Assembly: GCF_000716545.1 (NCBI RefSeq)
Contig: NZ_JNWZ01000043.1
Location: 1-58,783 of the forward strand
Direction of reading: 5' to 3'
DNA from: Kitasatospora phosalacinea
GTDB lineage: Bacteria > Actinomycetota > Actinomycetes > Streptomycetales > Streptomycetaceae
DNA: 58,783 bases
This document shows positions 9,352-18,944 of the stretch, piece after piece. Each line of letters starts with the position of its first letter. Position 1 is the stretch's first letter. A model generated the notes under the pieces. That model saw only the letters and a list, made by a program, of their open reading frames with translations. It searched no databases and was not told the DNA's origin. The translations under genes were made by a program, and so were the position numbers.

Positions 9352-9687
9352 GGTGGACTCCTTAGTCCGGGAGGGCGGGTTCGTCACGGCGCGGCCGCTC
9401 CGAGGACTCCTCCGACCGCTACTCCATCCTCGCCGCACCCCCGGCCGTCCACGTCGCTCCGCCGAAGGGTTGGCCCACCGCCGCCAGGCGTACGGCCCCC
9501 GGGGCCGCCTCCTCCTGCGGGATGACTCCGCCCCCGAGGCGCGGATGGCCGAGAACGACCGGTGCCTGGCCGAAACACCGGACGCATCGTCAGATGGCAT
9601 GGATGCATGACAACTTCCGCACCTGGAAATATGCGAAACGGCCGCCCGGCCGACTAGGCTCAGCGACTGAGTTCGCCGCGCTCCCAG
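9352..9687. other. Intergenic region between ABC ATPase and bldA
   Basis: 336 bp of divergent control region. The right end is lower in GC (AAATATGCGAAA near 9627-9639) and carries the bldA promoter. I see no convincing protein gene in it. Confidence 0.6.
9655..9660 (+). promoter_or_regulatory. -10 element of the bldA promoter
   Basis: TAGGCT matches the Streptomyces vegetative -10 (TAGNNT) and would place the transcript start near 9667, about 20 bases before the mature tRNA. No clear TTGAC-type -35 is visible 17-18 bases upstream. Confidence 0.6.
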
Positions 9688-9769
9688 GCCCAGATGGTGG
9701 AACGCAGACACGGGCAGCTTAAAACTGCTTGGCCGCGAGGCCGTGCCGGTTCGAGTCCGGCTCTGGGCA
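9688..9769 (+). tRNA. bldA: tRNA-Leu(UAA), bldA
   Basis: A complete class II tRNA. The acceptor arms GCCCAGA (9688-9694) and TCTGGGC (9762-9768) pair, with discriminator A at 9769. The anticodon stem GGCAG/CTGCT closes the loop CTTAAAA, giving anticodon TAA at 9720-9722. A long variable arm (GGCC, GCGA loop, GGCC) identifies it as Leu. The T-arm is GCCGG/CCGGC around TTCGAGT. CCA is not encoded. This tRNA decodes UUA, a codon nearly absent from Streptomyces housekeeping genes, and by definition is bldA, the tRNA that gates aerial growth and secondary metabolism. Confidence 0.96.
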
Positions 9770-9828
9770 CTCTCCTGCCCACCTTCCGTGACGATTTGTA
9801 ATCGAACGAGCACGTTCGCGCCCAGCGG

Positions 9829-10200
9829 GTGTACGCCTCGCTGTTCTGGATCGCCGAGCGGCACGCCGCCACCGACGGGCAGCGGCGGCGGCAGACCAAC
9901 CCCGCGATGCTCGCCCCGCACGAGGCGGTGCGACTGGTGGCGTTCCTGCTCAGCGGGGCGGCCCTGGCCGAGGAGGACGAGCCGGAGGTCGACCGGGCCG
10001 ACGTGCTGGCCGCGCTGACCCTGCTGCCGCTGGTGCGGGCCGAACTCGACGAGCTGGAGGCCGGGTTGCTCACCATGGCGCGCGGACGCGGGATGACCTG
10101 GCAGGAGATCGCGTTCGGGCTGGGCCTGGGCACCCCGCAGGCCGCCCGGCAGCGGCACGAGCGGCTGGGCGAGCGCACCGCGCCCGCCGGAGGGGCCTGA
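9829..10200 (+). CDS. Small helix-turn-helix DNA-binding-like protein
   Basis: 123 residues from GTG 9829. The C-terminal third (RGMTWQEIAFGLGLGTPQAARQRHERL) reads as a helix-turn-helix of the type that pairs Trp-x-Glu-Ile-Ala with a Gln-Ala-Ala recognition helix. The N-terminal part is helical with no known domain. No strong ribosome site precedes the GTG. In-frame coding-like codons run back to a TAA at 9799 without a usual start, so the true start is uncertain. It lies 59 bp after bldA and may be read through from the same promoter. Confidence 0.7.
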   Translation: MYASLFWIAERHAATDGQRRRQTNPAMLAPHEAVRLVAFLLSGAALAEEDEPEVDRADVLAALTLLPLVRAELDELEAGLLTMARGRGMTWQEIAFGLGLGTPQAARQRHERLGERTAPAGGA

Positions 10201-10215
10201 CGGCCCCGGAACGCC

Positions 10216-10251
10216 CGAAGGCCCCCACCCGGTGGAGGGTGGGGGCCTTCG
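10216..10251 (+). terminator. Terminator hairpin
   Basis: A perfect 14-bp stem, GAAGGCCCCCACCC against GGGTGGGGGCCTTC, with a six-base loop lies 16 bp after the HTH gene. It may also stop the convergent ndh transcript. Confidence 0.8.
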
Positions 10252-10390
10252 TCAACTGCCTGCTGTACTCCGCCCGGTGGCGGGGCCGGCTGAGCACCAC
10301 GGAGGTCGTGGTCCGGCGGCGCTGCCGGGCGGAGGGCCTCCGACTCGTACCCGGCCTGGGGCCGGGTCTGGGTCGCTTGCTTGTCGCGAC

Positions 10391-11758
10391 TTACTTGCTC
10401 GCGGCGAGTTCCTTCTTCGGCTGCTCGGCCGCGGCGGGCTTCGGCGCCGGGGCGGTCGCCTCCTGGAAGGCGTCGAAGGGCTTCTCCATCTCGGAGAGGC
10501 CGACGGTCTCGCGCTTGAGGAACATCGCGAGGGTCCAGTCGGTGAAGACCCTGATCTTGCGGTTCATGGTCGGGACCATCGCACCGTGGTAGGCGCGGTG
10601 GAACCACCAGGCCAGGCGGCCCTTCAGCTTGACCTTGCCGAACAGGATCGCCACGCCCTTGTGCAGGCCGAGGCCGGCCACCGCGCCGAGGTTCTTGTGC
10701 TTGTACTCGGCCTGCGGGAAGCCGCGCATGCCCGCGATGACGTTGTCACCGAGGACGGCGGCCTGGCGGACGGCGTGCTGCGCGTTCGGCGGGCACCAGG
10801 CGCCCTCACCGGCGGCCAGGTCGGGGACCTGGGCGTTGTCGCCGGCCGCCCACACGTAGTCGAAGCCCTGGACCTGGAGGGTCGCCGCGGTGTCCACGTG
10901 GCCGCGCGGGCCGAGCGGGAGGCCGAAGCGGTTGACCACCGGGTTGGGCTTGACGCCCGCGGTCCACACGATGGTGGAGGCGTCGAACTCCATGCCGTTC
11001 TTCAGCACCACGTGCTGGTCGACGCAGGAGTCCATCGAGGTCTCGATGTAGACCTCGATGTCGCGCTCCTCCAGGCGCTCCTTGGTCCACAGACCGAGGT
11101 CCGGGCCCATCTCGGGGAGGATGCGGTTGGCCGCCTCCACCACCACGAAGCGCATGTCGTCGCGGCTGACGGTCTTGTAGATCTTGGCGGCGTCGCGCGC
11201 CATGTCCTCGATCTCGGCGACGGTCTCGATGCCGGCGAAGCCACCGCCGATGACCACGAAGGTCAGGGCCTTGCGCCGGACGTCCTCGTCCGTGGTGGAC
11301 TCGGCCTTGTCGAGCTGCGCCATGACGTGGTTGCGGAGGCTGATCGCCTCCTCGACCGTCTTCATGCCGATGCCGTGCTCCGCCAGACCCGGGATCGGGA
11401 AGGTGCGGGACACCGAGCCGGTCGCGACGACCAGGTACTCGAAGGGCAGTTCGTAGGAGTCGCCGGCCGCGGGCTGGATGGTGGCGACCTTGCGGGCGTG
11501 GTCCACCTCGGTCACGTGACCGGTGAGCACCTCCGCCTTCTTGAGGGCGCTGCGCAGCGGCGCGACGAGGTTGCGAGGGGCGACGTTGCCGCCGGCCGCC
11601 TCGGGGAGGAAGGGCAGGTACGTCATGTACGACCGCGGGTCGACGACCGTGACGGTCGCTTCGCCGTAGCGCATCTTCTTGAGGATGCGCATCGCGGCAT
11701 ACAGGCCGACGTAACCACCGCCGACAATGAGGATGCGAGGACGCTCCGTGGTGCTCAT
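10391..11758 (-). CDS. ndh: Type II NADH dehydrogenase (NAD(P)/FAD-dependent oxidoreductase)
   Basis: 455 residues. The FAD-binding Rossmann motif ILIVGGGYVGLYAA lies at the N-terminus. The second, NADH-binding motif is FVVIGGGFAGIETVAEI near 170-186, and the FAD ribityl motif is VWAAGDNAQVP around 310. These and the length match single-subunit NDH-2, which passes electrons from NADH to quinone at the cytoplasmic membrane face without pumping protons. The C-terminal 60 residues are Lys/Ala-rich. A Rex-type operator lies just upstream, as expected for a gene induced when NADH is high. Confidence 0.9.
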   Translation of the reverse strand: MSTTERPRILIVGGGYVGLYAAMRILKKMRYGEATVTVVDPRSYMTYLPFLPEAAGGNVAPRNLVAPLRSALKKAEVLTGHVTEVDHARKVATIQPAAGDSYELPFEYLVVATGSVSRTFPIPGLAEHGIGMKTVEEAISLRNHVMAQLDKAESTTDEDVRRKALTFVVIGGGFAGIETVAEIEDMARDAAKIYKTVSRDDMRFVVVEAANRILPEMGPDLGLWTKERLEERDIEVYIETSMDSCVDQHVVLKNGMEFDASTIVWTAGVKPNPVVNRFGLPLGPRGHVDTAATLQVQGFDYVWAAGDNAQVPDLAAGEGAWCPPNAQHAVRQAAVLGDNVIAGMRGFPQAEYKHKNLGAVAGLGLHKGVAILFGKVKLKGRLAWWFHRAYHGAMVPTMNRKIRVFTDWTLAMFLKRETVGLSEMEKPFDAFQEATAPAPKPAAAEQPKKELAASK

Positions 11759-11765
11759 ATCCGAA

Positions 11766-11771
11766 AGTATC
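11766..11771 (-). promoter_or_regulatory. Probable -10 of the ndh promoter
   Basis: On the minus strand the sequence reads GATACT only seven bases from the ATG, which would give a leaderless or nearly leaderless transcript. A TAGTGT further upstream (about 11829-11834) is an alternative. Confidence 0.4.
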
Positions 11772-11791
11772 CACCCCCGCCTGACGGGCCA

Positions 11792-11810
11792 TTCGTGAGG
11801 CCCGTCACAA
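11792..11810. promoter_or_regulatory. Rex-type operator upstream of ndh
   Basis: TTCGTGAGGCCCGTCACAA is an inverted repeat matching the Rex consensus TTGTGA-N6-TCACAA with one mismatch. It lies 34-52 bases before the ndh ATG, where it would overlap the -35 region. In Streptomyces Rex is the NADH-responsive repressor of ndh, nuo and cyd genes, so the position makes biological sense. Confidence 0.75.
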
Positions 11811-12192
11811 GCTCCTGGACACCGGGTGCTACACTACGCGCCCGCATTTCCGCCCCGGAGGGGCCTCCTCACCCCCGCCGGCCGACCTCGGTGAGCGGTC
11901 CGGGCCGCGGTGCCGCGCTGAGCAGCAACGATCCCGGCCCCGCACGGGTTCCCGCGCGAGGTTTCGATTTCTCCGGGATGAACCGCAGGTTGCCTGCGAT
12001 CCCACGAGCGACCCGCCGACGGGGCCTTCGGTCCACATTTCGGTCGCCGCAGTGGCCCGGAGTGGGTCGAAAGGCTGGATTGCCATGTGAAGAAATTCAC
12101 GAAGCTTCTCGCCGCGACACGCCGGAAGGCCCCCGGAGCGGCCCGCGGGGGTCTCCCGCGCGCCCTCCGGGGGCCTTCCGACGGCCGGTGGA
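11811..12192. other. Intergenic region, possible small RNA or short ORF
   Basis: About 380 bp with no family I recognise. On the plus strand a GTG at 12087 opens a Lys/Arg-rich frame that starts MKKFTKLLAATRRKAP, 13 bases after GAAAGG. It overlaps an ATGTGA stop and runs straight into the hairpin at 12124-12179. TACACT at 11831-11836 could be a -10. This may be a leader-peptide or attenuator RNA, or nothing; see findings. Confidence 0.3.
12124..12179. terminator. Large hairpin downstream of ppx
   Basis: Perfect 15-bp arms GGAAGGCCCCCGGAG (12124-12138) and CTCCGGGGGCCTTCC (12165-12179) enclose a second GC-rich hairpin. It begins 14 bp past the ppx stop and would work on both strands. Confidence 0.75.
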
Positions 12193-13128
12193 TCAGGCGA
12201 TCGACCAGGCGATCCCGTCCAGGATGTCGTGCTCGGAGACCAGCAGTTCGGCGGCCCCGGTGCGCTCCATGACCTCCAGCAGCACCAGCGCGCCCGCGGC
12301 GATCACGTCCACCCGGCCGGGGTGCATGACCGGGACGGCGGCCCGCTCGGCGTGCGAGGAGTGCAGCAGCCACTGGGCGGTCTCCCGCACCCGCTCGACG
12401 CCGATCACCGCGTGGTGGATCCGCTCGGAGTCGTAGCCGGGCAGTTCCAGGGCGATCCCGGCGACGGTGGTGACGGTGCCGGCCAGCCCGATCAGGGTGG
12501 CGCCGGAGTCCAGCGGCACCGTCTCGGCGACGGTGTCGAGCGCGGCCCGGATGTCGGCCCGCGCCGCCCCGATCTGCGCCTCGGTGGGCCGCCCGCCCGC
12601 GAAGTGGCGCTCCGTCATCCGGACGCAGCCGATGTCCATCGAGTACGCGGCCCGCACGTCCTGCTCGCCGAGCACGAACTCGGTGGAGCCGCCGCCCAGG
12701 TCGAACACCAGGTACGGCGGCCGGCGCGGGCCGCCGAGCAGTTCGCGGGTGGCGCCGGTGAAGGACAGCCGGGCCTCCTCGTCGCCGCTGACCACGCTCG
12801 GCGTGACGCCCAGGATCTCCTCGACCCCGGCGGTGAACTCGGCGGCGTTCTCGGCGTCCCGGGAGGCGGAGGTGGCGACCATCCGGATCCGGTCGGGGGC
12901 GACCCCGTGCTCGGCGATCACCTCCGCGTACTCGCGGCAGGCCGCGAAGGTGCGGGCCAGCGCCTCGGGGTGCAGCCGCCCGGTGCGGTCGACGTCCTGG
13001 CCGAGCCGGACGATCAGCATCCGCCGGTCCAGGTCCGTGATCTCCCCGGTCTCCGGGTCGAGGTCGGCGATCAGCAGGCGGATCGAGTTGGTGCCGCAGT
13101 CGATCGCGGCGACGCGGGTGGCGCTCAC
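12193..13128 (-). CDS. ppx: Exopolyphosphatase, Ppx/GppA family
   Basis: 311 residues, the short actinobacterial Ppx form lacking the C-terminal HD-like domain. The first ASKHA phosphate motif is AAIDCGTNSIRLLIAD. The second is FDLGGGSTEFV around 140-150, and the adenosine-type motif GLAGTVTT follows near 215. It hydrolyses terminal phosphate from polyphosphate or pppGpp. GTG 13128 overlaps the stop of the upstream DUF501 gene by four bases (GTGA), so the two are translationally coupled. Confidence 0.9.
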   Translation of the reverse strand: MSATRVAAIDCGTNSIRLLIADLDPETGEITDLDRRMLIVRLGQDVDRTGRLHPEALARTFAACREYAEVIAEHGVAPDRIRMVATSASRDAENAAEFTAGVEEILGVTPSVVSGDEEARLSFTGATRELLGGPRRPPYLVFDLGGGSTEFVLGEQDVRAAYSMDIGCVRMTERHFAGGRPTEAQIGAARADIRAALDTVAETVPLDSGATLIGLAGTVTTVAGIALELPGYDSERIHHAVIGVERVRETAQWLLHSSHAERAAVPVMHPGRVDVIAAGALVLLEVMERTGAAELLVSEHDILDGIAWSIA

Positions 13129-13781
13129 TCCCCGTCCTCCTGCTGCTCGGCGGCCTTGCGGGCGGCCCGCTCGGCGCTCAGCGCCTCCTTGGCGGCGATC
13201 ACCGCGTCGTGGTCCTTGGCCTTGGCCCGGTTGCGGGCGACCCGCTCCCCGGCCGCGTCGACCTCGGCGGGGCTGACGCACGGGCCCTTGGCCCACCACT
13301 GCTCCAGCATCCCGATCGCCTCGTCGCCGAGCGGGTTGACGCCCTCCCCGGCCGCCAGCGAGTGCCCGACCAGCACGTGCAGGCACTTGACCCGGTCGGG
13401 CATGCCGCCGGCGCTGGGGAAGCCCTCCAGCACCTCGATGGCGTCCCGGCGGGCGATGTAGTCCTCGTGCGCCTTCTGGTAGGCGGCGGCGAGCTCCGGG
13501 TCCTCGGCGAGCCGGGCGGTCTGCTCCTTCATCACGCCGTCCGCCTCCAGGGTGCCGATCAGCGAGGCGGCCCGGGGGCAGGTCAGGTAGTAGAGCGTCG
13601 GGAACGGCGTGCCGTCGGGCAGCCGGGGCGCGGTCTCCACCACGTCCGGGTTGCCGCACGGGCAGCGGTGGGCGACGGCGCGCAGCCCGCGCGGGACCCG
13701 GCCGAGCTGGGCGGCGATGGCGGCGACGTCGCGGTCGGACACCTCGGGGGCGTCGGGCGCGGGAGGGTTCTGGTTGCTCAT
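13125..13781 (-). CDS. DUF501 domain protein
   Basis: 218 residues. The core (about 14-170) holds the conserved cysteines and histidine seen in this family: HRCPCGNPDVVET near 38-50 and YYLTCPRAASLIGTLEADG near 64-82. These suggest metal or ligand binding. The biochemical function is unknown. The order eno, septum-formation protein, DUF501, ppx is conserved in actinobacteria, which supports the assignment. The C-terminal tail after about 175 is a charged, Ala-rich coiled-coil-like helix. Confidence 0.88.
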   Translation of the reverse strand: MSNQNPPAPDAPEVSDRDVAAIAAQLGRVPRGLRAVAHRCPCGNPDVVETAPRLPDGTPFPTLYYLTCPRAASLIGTLEADGVMKEQTARLAEDPELAAAYQKAHEDYIARRDAIEVLEGFPSAGGMPDRVKCLHVLVGHSLAAGEGVNPLGDEAIGMLEQWWAKGPCVSPAEVDAAGERVARNRAKAKDHDAVIAAKEALSAERAARKAAEQQEDGE

Positions 13782-13833
13782 CGGGAGTCTGTTCGTCAGA
13801 GGGGGCGGGGGTCGTTGGGGGGACGCCGGGGCG

Positions 13834-14274
13834 TCAGGGGGCCGGCCGCGGTGCGGCGCCGGCGGCGTCGGCGGCGTCCACCGAGTCCCAGAGGGTGGCG
13901 TACCAGGGCTTGAGCGCCTTCGGCCGGCCGGCCGCGGCGTCGTCCGAGGAGGGCTTCGCGCCGGGCGGGGGCGGCGGGGAGACCGAGACGAACGGGGTCT
14001 CGCCGGGCAGCGCGTAGTGCAGCCGCTCCCGGGCCCGGGCCTTGACGTACTCCGGGTCCTGCCAGCGGGCCTTCTCCCGGCGCAGCTCGTCGACCTGCTG
14101 GCGGGCGTGCTCGGCCTTGGCCCGCTGGGCGGCGATCTCGCCGCGCTGGGCGATGTACTGGCGGGCCGGGTAGGCGAGTATCGCCACCAGCGAGCACAGC
14201 ACGAGCACCAGCACGGTGGCCCGGCTGGTGAAGCGCGGCCGCGCCGCCAACCCGGGGATCCTCCACTTGGCCAT
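13834..14274 (-). CDS. divIC: DivIC/FtsB-like septum formation protein
   Basis: 146 residues. A short cytoplasmic basic start leads to one membrane helix (about 21-37). A heptad coiled coil follows (about 42-75, QRGEIAAQRAKAEHARQQ), and then the conserved element PEYVKARARERLHYALPGE. This is the DivIC/FtsB layout: a bitopic cell-division protein that joins FtsL and FtsQ at the septum. The C-terminal 50 residues are Pro-rich. The start is the ATG at 14274, with GGAGGGGCGAG upstream, not the in-frame ATG 21 bases earlier. Confidence 0.88.
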   Translation of the reverse strand: MAKWRIPGLAARPRFTSRATVLVLVLCSLVAILAYPARQYIAQRGEIAAQRAKAEHARQQVDELRREKARWQDPEYVKARARERLHYALPGETPFVSVSPPPPPGAKPSSDDAAAGRPKALKPWYATLWDSVDAADAAGAAPRPAP

Positions 14275-14298
14275 CTGCTCGCCCCTCCTGCGCACGCC

Positions 14299-14339
14299 GG
14301 TGCCCCGGCCCCACCCTACGCGGTGGGGACCGGGGCACC
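14299..14339 (-). terminator. Hairpin between eno and the divIC-like gene
   Basis: Arms GGTGCCCCGGCCCCACC and GGTGGGGACCGGGGCACC pair with one small defect. It lies past the eno stop, so eno may be partly or fully terminated before the divIC-like gene. Confidence 0.65.
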
Positions 14340-14377
14340 GGTCACAACAGGCTCAGGACGTTCGGCCCCCGCCGTGC

Positions 14378-15778
<1,401 letters not shown>

Positions 15779-15957
15779 TCATCGGTAGTTCACCTGTTTG
15801 ACGGCCGTCCCGCCGCCCCCGGCGGCGCGAACTGCTCGGCGCACGCCGGGAGCGGACGGGTCGTCAGGGGACGCGGCCCTCGTCAGGGCGGCGGGGGGGC
15901 CTCGTCAGGCCGCCGGCCCGTCGCGTCCCGGATGCCGGGACCGGGCCCGGACCGGTG

Positions 15958-16890
<933 letters not shown>

Positions 16891-17114
16891 GCGACCGGGG
16901 CCCGCAGCTGCGGGCATGTCGGAGAGTAGGCAAAGCTGACGAGCAATCACAAGCTCATATCACCATGATCACGCCGAAATTACGGATCCCCGATTCTCGT
17001 ACACGAACGATCCAGGTATGTCCGGATTCGTCCCGAGCGGGAGTGCGAAACGCGCCCCCGCCCCGGCGCGTCGTCGGCCCAGTCCGGCGGCGTGTCGCGG
17101 GTGCCGAAACGGCG
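16891..17114. other. Promoter region of rpfA
   Basis: The stretch 16930-17040 is markedly lower in GC than its surroundings (ATCACAAGCTCATATCACC and ACGAACGATCC are examples). It should hold the rpfA promoter and upstream sites. I cannot assign a -10/-35 pair with confidence. The last part borders the end of the P450 gene. Confidence 0.4.
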
Positions 17115-18359
17115 TCAGCGGGGCGTGAAGGAGACCGGGAGGTCGCGCAGACCGCGCATGATCAGCCCGCCCCGCCAGCGCAGCGCCTCCGGATCGGCCG
17201 CCAGCCGGACGTCCGGAAGCCTGGTCAGTAGGCTGCCGATCGCACGTTGCCCCTCAAGCCGGGCCAGCGGGGCGCCGATGCAGTAGTGGATGCCGTGACC
17301 GAAACCCAGGTGCGGGTTGTCCGAGCGGGCCAGGTCGAGGGTGTTCTCGGCGGAGAACCGGGCCGGGTCGCGGTCCGCCGCGGCCAGCACCACCAGCACC
17401 GGGTCGCCGACCGGGACGTCCACCCCGCCGATGGCCAGCGGCGCGGTGGCGAACCGCCAGGTCGCCAGCTCCACCGGGCCGTCGTAGCGCAGCAGTTCCT
17501 CGACGCCGGTCTCCAGCAGGGCGGACTCGCCGCGCCCCAGCGACTCCTGGAGCAGCGCGCGCTGGTCCGGGTTGCGCAGCAGCGCGTACATGCCGTTGCC
17601 GATGAGGTTGATGGTGGTCTCGAAGCCGGCGAAGAGCAGGATGAAGGCCATCGCCGCGGCCTCCTTCTCGCTCAGGTGCTCGCCGTGGTCGCTGGCCCGG
17701 ATCAGGCCGGAGATCAGGTCGTCGCCGAGGTCGGCCCGCTTGCGGTGGATCAGGTCGGCCAGGTAGCCGCGGATCTGCTTGACCGCGCGGCCGACCCCTC
17801 CCCTCTTGCCTCCCGTGTGCCGGATCATCATGCCCGCCCAGTCGCGCAGGTCGTCCTGGTCCTCGGCGGGGACGCCGAGCAGGTCGCAGATCGCGTAGAT
17901 GGGGAGCGGGAAGGCGAACTCGTGGATCAGGTCGGCCTCGCCGCGGCCGGCGAAGGAGTCGATCAGCCGGTCGGTGATCTCCCGCACCCGCGGTTCGAAC
18001 TCGGCCACCCGGCGCGGGGTGAACGCCTTGGAGACCAGCCGGCGCAGCCGGGTGTGGTCGGGCGGGTCGATGTTCAGCAGGTGGGTCATCAGGTCGGCCT
18101 GCCGCTCGCCGGGGATGCCGACCCGCCCGCTGCGGTGGGCCTGTTCGCTGTGGTGCGCCGGGTTCTTGGACAGCCGGGCGTCCGCCAGCGCCTGCCGCGC
18201 GTCCGCGTAGCGGGTGACCAGCCAGGCGTCGACCCCGCTCGGCAGGGTGGTGCGGTGCACCGGCGCGTGCTCCCGCAGCCAGGCGTACGCCGGGTAGGGG
18301 TCGGCTGCGAACTCCCAGGTGAAGAGTTGCGGTTGGGCGGCGCGGGGCTGGTCTGGCAT
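17115..18359 (-). CDS. Cytochrome P450, CYP107-like
   Basis: 414 residues, a soluble class I bacterial P450. The I-helix oxygen-activation motif is LFAGFETTINL (A-G-x-E-T), the K-helix ExxR lies before position 300, and the heme loop is FGHGIHYCIGAPLAR with the Cys ligand. The gene sits next to rpfA like CYP107U1 in S. coelicolor, a P450 linked to sporulation and antibiotic output, so orthology is plausible but rests on position and general similarity. No ferredoxin or ferredoxin reductase gene is adjacent. Confidence 0.9.
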   Translation of the reverse strand: MPDQPRAAQPQLFTWEFAADPYPAYAWLREHAPVHRTTLPSGVDAWLVTRYADARQALADARLSKNPAHHSEQAHRSGRVGIPGERQADLMTHLLNIDPPDHTRLRRLVSKAFTPRRVAEFEPRVREITDRLIDSFAGRGEADLIHEFAFPLPIYAICDLLGVPAEDQDDLRDWAGMMIRHTGGKRGGVGRAVKQIRGYLADLIHRKRADLGDDLISGLIRASDHGEHLSEKEAAAMAFILLFAGFETTINLIGNGMYALLRNPDQRALLQESLGRGESALLETGVEELLRYDGPVELATWRFATAPLAIGGVDVPVGDPVLVVLAAADRDPARFSAENTLDLARSDNPHLGFGHGIHYCIGAPLARLEGQRAIGSLLTRLPDVRLAADPEALRWRGGLIMRGLRDLPVSFTPR

Positions 18360-18514
18360 GTCTTGACCGTATCCGGAACCGCCGTCGCGTGAGTCTGGTC
18401 ACCTGGTGGGTAATCCCTGTTGCGGAGCGTCGGGGCGAGCCTACGATCCTCCGATAACCACAGTGGGCGGCGTGCGGGCCGGCCACGGGTTGCGCTCTGA
18501 AAGGGGAGCAGGCC

Positions 18515-18934
18515 ATGCGAGTAGCCGGTGCAGTGGTGGTCATCGCGGTGCTCGACGGGGGTTCGGGGGCCGACCTGGCCCGCCGGTTCTCCGCCGCCGG
18601 CGCCGCCGGCCTGCTCATCGCCGACCTGCGCCCCGGCATCGCCGAGGACCTGGCCGCCGAACTCGACCGCCCCGGCTGCCCGGTGGTCGGCGTCTGCGGC
18701 GACATCCACCACCCGGCGGACATCGCCGCGCTGGTCGACACCGCCGTCAAGCACCTCGGCCCGATCGACCTGTTCGCGGTGGCCGGCCCGGACGGCGAGC
18801 GGATCGTCCAGCTCGCCGAACTGCCCGGCCACCTGAACCCGCTCGCCGAGGTGCTCGCCCTGGTCGGCGAGGCCATCGGCGAGGTCGTCCCGGCCCAGCG
18901 CCGCCCGGTCGCGGACGTCCCGCTGGCGGGCTAG
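18515..18934 (+). CDS. Short SDR-like Rossmann protein, catalytic half missing
   Basis: 139 residues. It follows the order of a short-chain dehydrogenase up to about the fourth strand: VVVIAVLDGGSGADLARRF, then LLIADLRP, then VGVCGDIHHPADIAALVDTAVKHLGPIDLF. It stops before the Ser/Tyr-x-x-x-Lys catalytic region. The glycine motif is also altered. It is therefore probably not an oxidoreductase; a nucleotide-binding or regulatory leftover is more likely. GAAAGGGGAG gives a good ribosome site before ATG 18515. Confidence 0.75.
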   Translation: MRVAGAVVVIAVLDGGSGADLARRFSAAGAAGLLIADLRPGIAEDLAAELDRPGCPVVGVCGDIHHPADIAALVDTAVKHLGPIDLFAVAGPDGERIVQLAELPGHLNPLAEVLALVGEAIGEVVPAQRRPVADVPLAG

Positions 18935-18944
18935 GACCGGCCCC

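Noticed and set aside
5479..9525. A 1348-codon open frame on the plus strand
   Set aside because: It runs antisense to the ABC genes, has His/Gln/Gly-rich composition, and matches no family. Long antisense frames are normal at this GC content.
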